Positions 5,583 through 8,147 of a DNA stretch of 8,147 bases are shown piece by piece. A program made the position numbers and the translations under genes. The stretch is from a bacterium (lineage in GTDB: Bacteria > Planctomycetota > J058 > JAJDCP01). The notes beneath the pieces were generated by a model. It had not been told where the DNA came from. It did not search any database and worked only from the letters and a program-made list of their open reading frames with translations. Numbering within the stretch: position 1 is the first letter of the stretch; each line of letters starts with the position of its first letter. The stretch covers positions 1 through 8,147 of the forward strand of contig JAUIEM010000425.1 of assembly GCA_030428695.1 (NCBI GenBank), given 5' to 3'.

Positions 5583-6149
5583 TTGAACACGCCCACGGAC
5601 GCAGCGCTGGTCCACCGCTGTCTGCGCGGCTCGCAGCAGGGCTTCGCGCTGCTCTACGAGCGGCACGCCCGGCCGGTGTACGCCTTCCTGCTCGGCCTCC
5701 TCGGGGACGACGCCTCCGCCGAGGACGCCCTGCAGGAGAGCTTCTTCAAGGCCTACAAGGCCCTCGCCCGCTTCGACACGACCCGCGGCTTCCGGCTGTG
5801 GGTCTTCGGCATCGCCCGCCACACCGCCCTCGACATGCTGCGCAAGCGCAAGCGCGGCCCGCAGCTCCGCGAGGTCGACCCGTCGACCTTCGTCAGCTCC
5901 GGGGAGTCGACCCTGAGCAGCGTGACCAGCCGCGAGCGCAAGACCGTGGTCCGCGAGGCCCTCGACAGCCTGCCGGGCGAGGAGCGCGCCGTGCTGGTGA
6001 TGCGCCACTTCCAGGGGCTGACGGTGCGCGCGATCTCCGAGGTGCTCGGCTGCTCGGTGCGCACCGCCCGCTACCGGCTCAAGGCCGCCTCCCGCCTGCT
6101 CGGCAGAGAGCTCGCGCGGCGCGCCATCGACGACCGGGAGGTGGTGTGA
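5583..6149 (+). CDS. ECF-type RNA polymerase sigma factor
   Basis: A 188-residue protein with the two domains of an extracytoplasmic-function sigma factor. Sigma region 2 covers about residues 15-91. Its core is EDALQESFFKAYKAL (region 2.2), followed by RGFRLWVFGIARHTALDMLRKRKR (regions 2.3-2.4), which should melt and read the -10. A short linker (92-118) leads to sigma region 4 (about 122-178), with LPGEERAVLVMRHFQGLT and the recognition helix-turn-helix AISEVLGCSVRTARYRLKAA. The length is normal. The start is TTG at 5583, with GGGAGG (5571-5576) six nt upstream; no in-frame ATG or GTG lies nearby, and the ATG at 5560 is out of frame. The stop TGA overlaps the ATG of the next gene, whose N-terminus is an anti-sigma zinc motif, so the pair is almost certainly co-translated and interacting. 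The target regulon is unknown. Confidence 0.95.
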   Translation: MNTPTDAALVHRCLRGSQQGFALLYERHARPVYAFLLGLLGDDASAEDALQESFFKAYKALARFDTTRGFRLWVFGIARHTALDMLRKRKRGPQLREVDPSTFVSSGESTLSSVTSRERKTVVREALDSLPGEERAVLVMRHFQGLTVRAISEVLGCSVRTARYRLKAASRLLGRELARRAIDDREVV

Positions 6150-8147
6150 TGGACTGCTCCCACGCCCGCCGCGACATCCTGCCGCTCGCCTTCGACGCCC
6201 TCGAGCAGGCCGACGCCGACGCCCTGCGGCTGCATCTCAACACCTGCGCCCCCTGCGCGGCGCGGCACACCAACCTCGAGGACCTCCTCGGGCTGCTGGT
6301 CGGGCCCGCCGAGGTCACGCCTCCGCCCCGGGTGTGGGCCGCCCTCGCGCGGCGCATCGCGGCGGAGGAAGGGGAAGCGGACGCGCTCGCCAGCCCGCAT
6401 CCCGCCACGCCCTTCACCGAGCCCGTCGCGGTCGGCGCCGCCGGCCGACTCGAGCTGCCGGGCTACGCGCTCCAGGAGAAGCTGCAGTCCGGCCCCGGCC
6501 TGCTGGTGTTCCGGGCCCGGAGGATCGACGAGCGGCCGGTGGTCGTGCGCATCTTCGAGCTCCCTGCGGAGCTGCCGGATGCCGCCTGCCCGCCGGTCGA
6601 GGTTCCGCCGCATCCGCTGCAGCTCGGCGTCATCGACAGCGGCCGCAGCGGGGGCTACCGCTACGAGGTGCTCGACGCGGTGGAAGGCCCGACGCTGCGC
6701 GCCAGCCTCGGCTCCGGTCCGCGGGCGCCACGGGCGGTGCGGAGCATCCTCTCCCAGCTCGCCCTGGTCGCGCGGGCCTGGCACCAGAGCGGGCACGCCC
6801 ACGGCGCGATCGGCCCGGACACCGTGCTGTTCGACCGGCGCGGCGACCCCTACCTGCTGCCGCCCCTGCCGCGCGACCTGGCCGCCCCGCGCGGGGACCT
6901 GCAGGGGCTGTCCTTCCTCGCCCCCGAGCTGCTCGCCGCGCCGGGAGCGGAGCGGCCGTGCAGCGGCGACCTGTACGCGATCGGCCTGACCGGCCACATG
7001 CTCCTGCGCGACGCCTGGCCGTGGGGCACCCAGCCCGAAGAGGTGCGCTGGCGGCGCGAGCTCGGCGGCGCCCTCGAGTGCACGGGCCTGTGCGACGACC
7101 CGCCGCTCGAGGAGCTGATCGCCGAGCTGACGGTGCACGACCCCGGTCTGCGCCTGCGCGAGGCCCAGGAGCTGCTCGACAAGCTCGCGGCGGTGCCGGT
7201 CACGGTCGCCGCCCGGGCCGGGCAGACGGCGCCGTCGCGGACGCGCTGCGCTCCCCGCCGACCGCGGCTGCGCGCGCGTCCCGGCCGGCGGCAGGACGAG
7301 CGGCTGCTCTTCCGGCGCTACCGGGTGCTCGACGTGCTCGAGCAGGGTTGCCACGGCACGATCTTCCGCACCGAGCACACCGGCCTCGGCCGGCCCCGCG
7401 CGCTGCAGATCATCGGCCCGGACATCCTCGGCCCGGACGACGCCGCGCCGGCGCGGCTGCGGCGCGCGCTCAGCCCGGTCCGCTGGCTGCGCCACGCGAA
7501 CATCGCGCGGCTGTATTCCACCGGCCACGACCGCGAGCGGGTCTACCTCGCCAGCGAGCTGGTCGGCGGCGAGACCCTGCGCGGCCTGCTCGCGCGCCAG
7601 GGCCCCCTGCCCCTCGGCGAGGTGCTGCCGATCGCGCGCCAGATCCTCGCGGCGCTGCGCGCGGCCCACGGCAAGGGCATCGTGCACGGCGACCTGCAGG
7701 CCGAGAACGTCGCCCTCTCCGGCCCCGGCGAGGTCAAGCTGCTGCGCTTCGGGGTCGCCTCGGCCCTGCGAGCCTTCGACGCCGCCGCCGGGCGGATCTC
7801 CAGCCACGCGGCCTACCTGTCCCCCGAACAGTGCGCCGGCGGGGCCGGCGACGCCCGCGCGGACCTGTACGCCCTCGGGGTGCTGCTGTTCGAGATGCTG
7901 ACCGGGCGGATGCCCTTCGAGGCGACGACGCCCCTCGGCTTCGTCGGCCAGCACCTCCTGCAGGCCCCGCCGCTCCTGGCCGAGGCCGCGCCGGACCGGC
8001 GCTTCTCCCCGCGCCTCGAGGCGCTCGTGCGGCGGCTGCTCACCAAGGACGTCGAGCGCCGCTTCCAGACGGCCGCGGAGGTCGAGCATGCCCTCCAGGG
8101 CCTCGAAGCGGAGCCCGCCGGTGGCCCCGGAGGGCATGCTCGACCTC
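6149..8147 (+). CDS. Zinc-finger anti-sigma factor fused to two tandem pseudokinase domains (3' end cut)
   Basis: This frame starts at ATG 6149, overlapping the sigma stop, with GGGAGG (6136-6141) seven nt before. It is open for 666 codons to the edge. Residues 1-45 form an anti-sigma zinc motif: C3, then H29-x3-C33-x2-C36. PPPRVWAALARRI (about 59-71) continues as in anti-sigma domains. Kinase fold 1 (about 106-340) keeps the APE motif (A258-P-E260) and D274 but has R134 for the ATP-binding Lys, H218-G-A220 for HRD, T225 for the catalytic-loop Asn and P238-P-L for DFG. An Arg/Pro-rich linker follows (about 350-385). Kinase fold 2 (about 389-652) keeps H513-G-D515, N520, S558-P-E560 and D572, but has Q420 for the ATP Lys, A440 for the helix-C Glu and R533-F-G for DFG. 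Both should be pseudokinases, probably sensing or scaffolding. No membrane helix is visible; one may lie beyond the edge. Confidence 0.88.
   Translation, partial: MDCSHARRDILPLAFDALEQADADALRLHLNTCAPCAARHTNLEDLLGLLVGPAEVTPPPRVWAALARRIAAEEGEADALASPHPATPFTEPVAVGAAGRLELPGYALQEKLQSGPGLLVFRARRIDERPVVVRIFELPAELPDAACPPVEVPPHPLQLGVIDSGRSGGYRYEVLDAVEGPTLRASLGSGPRAPRAVRSILSQLALVARAWHQSGHAHGAIGPDTVLFDRRGDPYLLPPLPRDLAAPRGDLQGLSFLAPELLAAPGAERPCSGDLYAIGLTGHMLLRDAWPWGTQPEEVRWRRELGGALECTGLCDDPPLEELIAELTVHDPGLRLREAQELLDKLAAVPVTVAARAGQTAPSRTRCAPRRPRLRARPGRRQDERLLFRRYRVLDVLEQGCHGTIFRTEHTGLGRPRALQIIGPDILGPDDAAPARLRRALSPVRWLRHANIARLYSTGHDRERVYLASELVGGETLRGLLARQGPLPLGEVLPIARQILAALRAAHGKGIVHGDLQAENVALSGPGEVKLLRFGVASALRAFDAAAGRISSHAAYLSPEQCAGGAGDARADLYALGVLLFEMLTGRMPFEATTPLGFVGQHLLQAPPLLAEAAPDRRFSPRLEALVRRLLTKDVERRFQTAAEVEHALQGLEAEPAGGPGGHARP
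8078..8147. repeat. 19-bp perfect inverted repeat ending exactly at the window edge
   Basis: GAGGTCGAGCATGCCCTCC (8078-8096) is the exact reverse complement of 8129-8147. After one mismatch (8097/8128), five more bases pair (8098-8102 with 8123-8127), leaving a 19-nt loop. The left arm encodes the end of kinase fold 2 (E644-V-E-H-A-L). The right arm stops with the sequence. A fold-back assembly or amplification artefact at a contig end is a real possibility, so codons after about 650 are doubtful. Confidence 0.85.

Noticed and set aside
3453..6008. The minus-strand frame of the serine hydrolase stays open without a stop far upstream, giving a 1199-residue possible protein.
   Set aside because: The extension is antisense to three well-supported genes, has the low-complexity Arg/Gly/Ala/Leu/Glu composition of mirror frames in GC-rich DNA, and the signal peptide and ribosome binding site fix the start at 3452.
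6452..8104. Annotation as an active serine/threonine protein kinase.
   Set aside because: The kinase fold is clear, but ATP Lys and DFG Asp are missing in both domains and the HRD Asp is missing in the first, so an active-kinase call is not supported.
6071..8137. A 688-residue open frame on the minus strand.
   Set aside because: It is antisense to the anti-sigma/pseudokinase frame, has no recognisable domain and only Gly/Arg/Ala/Glu/Gln-rich composition. The plus-strand frame shows kinase and zinc motifs.

Overview
This is a very GC-rich window (well over 65% by eye, with nearly all third codon positions G or C) holding eight protein genes, two of them cut by the window edges. I see no rRNA, tRNA, CRISPR array, transposase or integrase. 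The gene content suggests a bacterium with a large regulatory repertoire, such as a planctomycete, a myxobacterium-like lineage or a related uncultured group. The clues are an ECF sigma factor coupled to a kinase-like regulator, a cNMP-domain protein fused to PATAN/DUF4388-like modules, and a secreted serine hydrolase. The phylum cannot be fixed from sequence alone.

Layout, left to right. (1) 3-269, minus: the N-terminus of a repeat-containing protein of unknown function, running off the left edge. (2) A divergent intergenic region (270-515) with a terminator-like hairpin and a candidate promoter. (3) 516-1433 and 1433-2407, plus: a translationally coupled pair of paralogous zinc-ribbon proteins, each with a single C-terminal membrane anchor. 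(4) 2409-3452, minus: a secreted beta-lactamase/esterase-family serine hydrolase, convergent with the pair. One base separates the two genes, and a shared hairpin covers both stop codons. (5) 3603-3938, plus: a small DUF6616-like protein. (6) 4014-5456, plus: a three-part protein with a Cys-rich TIGR04076-like domain, a cyclic-nucleotide-binding-fold domain and DUF4388-like modules. (7) 5583-6149, plus: an ECF sigma factor starting at TTG. (8) 6149 to the right edge, plus: a zinc-finger anti-sigma domain fused to two kinase-fold domains, both of which have lost essential catalytic residues.

The most interesting system is the pair in (7) and (8). The second gene overlaps the sigma-factor stop codon and starts with an anti-sigma zinc-binding motif (C3, H29, C33, C36). 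It continues into two tandem Hanks-type kinase folds that both look catalytically dead. This suggests a sigma/anti-sigma switch in which pseudokinase domains sense ligands or proteins, rather than the phosphorylating kinases usually found beside such sigma factors. The upstream cNMP-fold/DUF4388 protein also appears to have lost the Arg that normally holds the cyclic-nucleotide phosphate, so two neighbouring regulators keep a signalling fold without its classic chemistry.

The last 70 bases form a 19-bp perfect inverted repeat that ends exactly at the window edge. The extreme 3' end may therefore be a fold-back assembly artefact and should be treated with caution.
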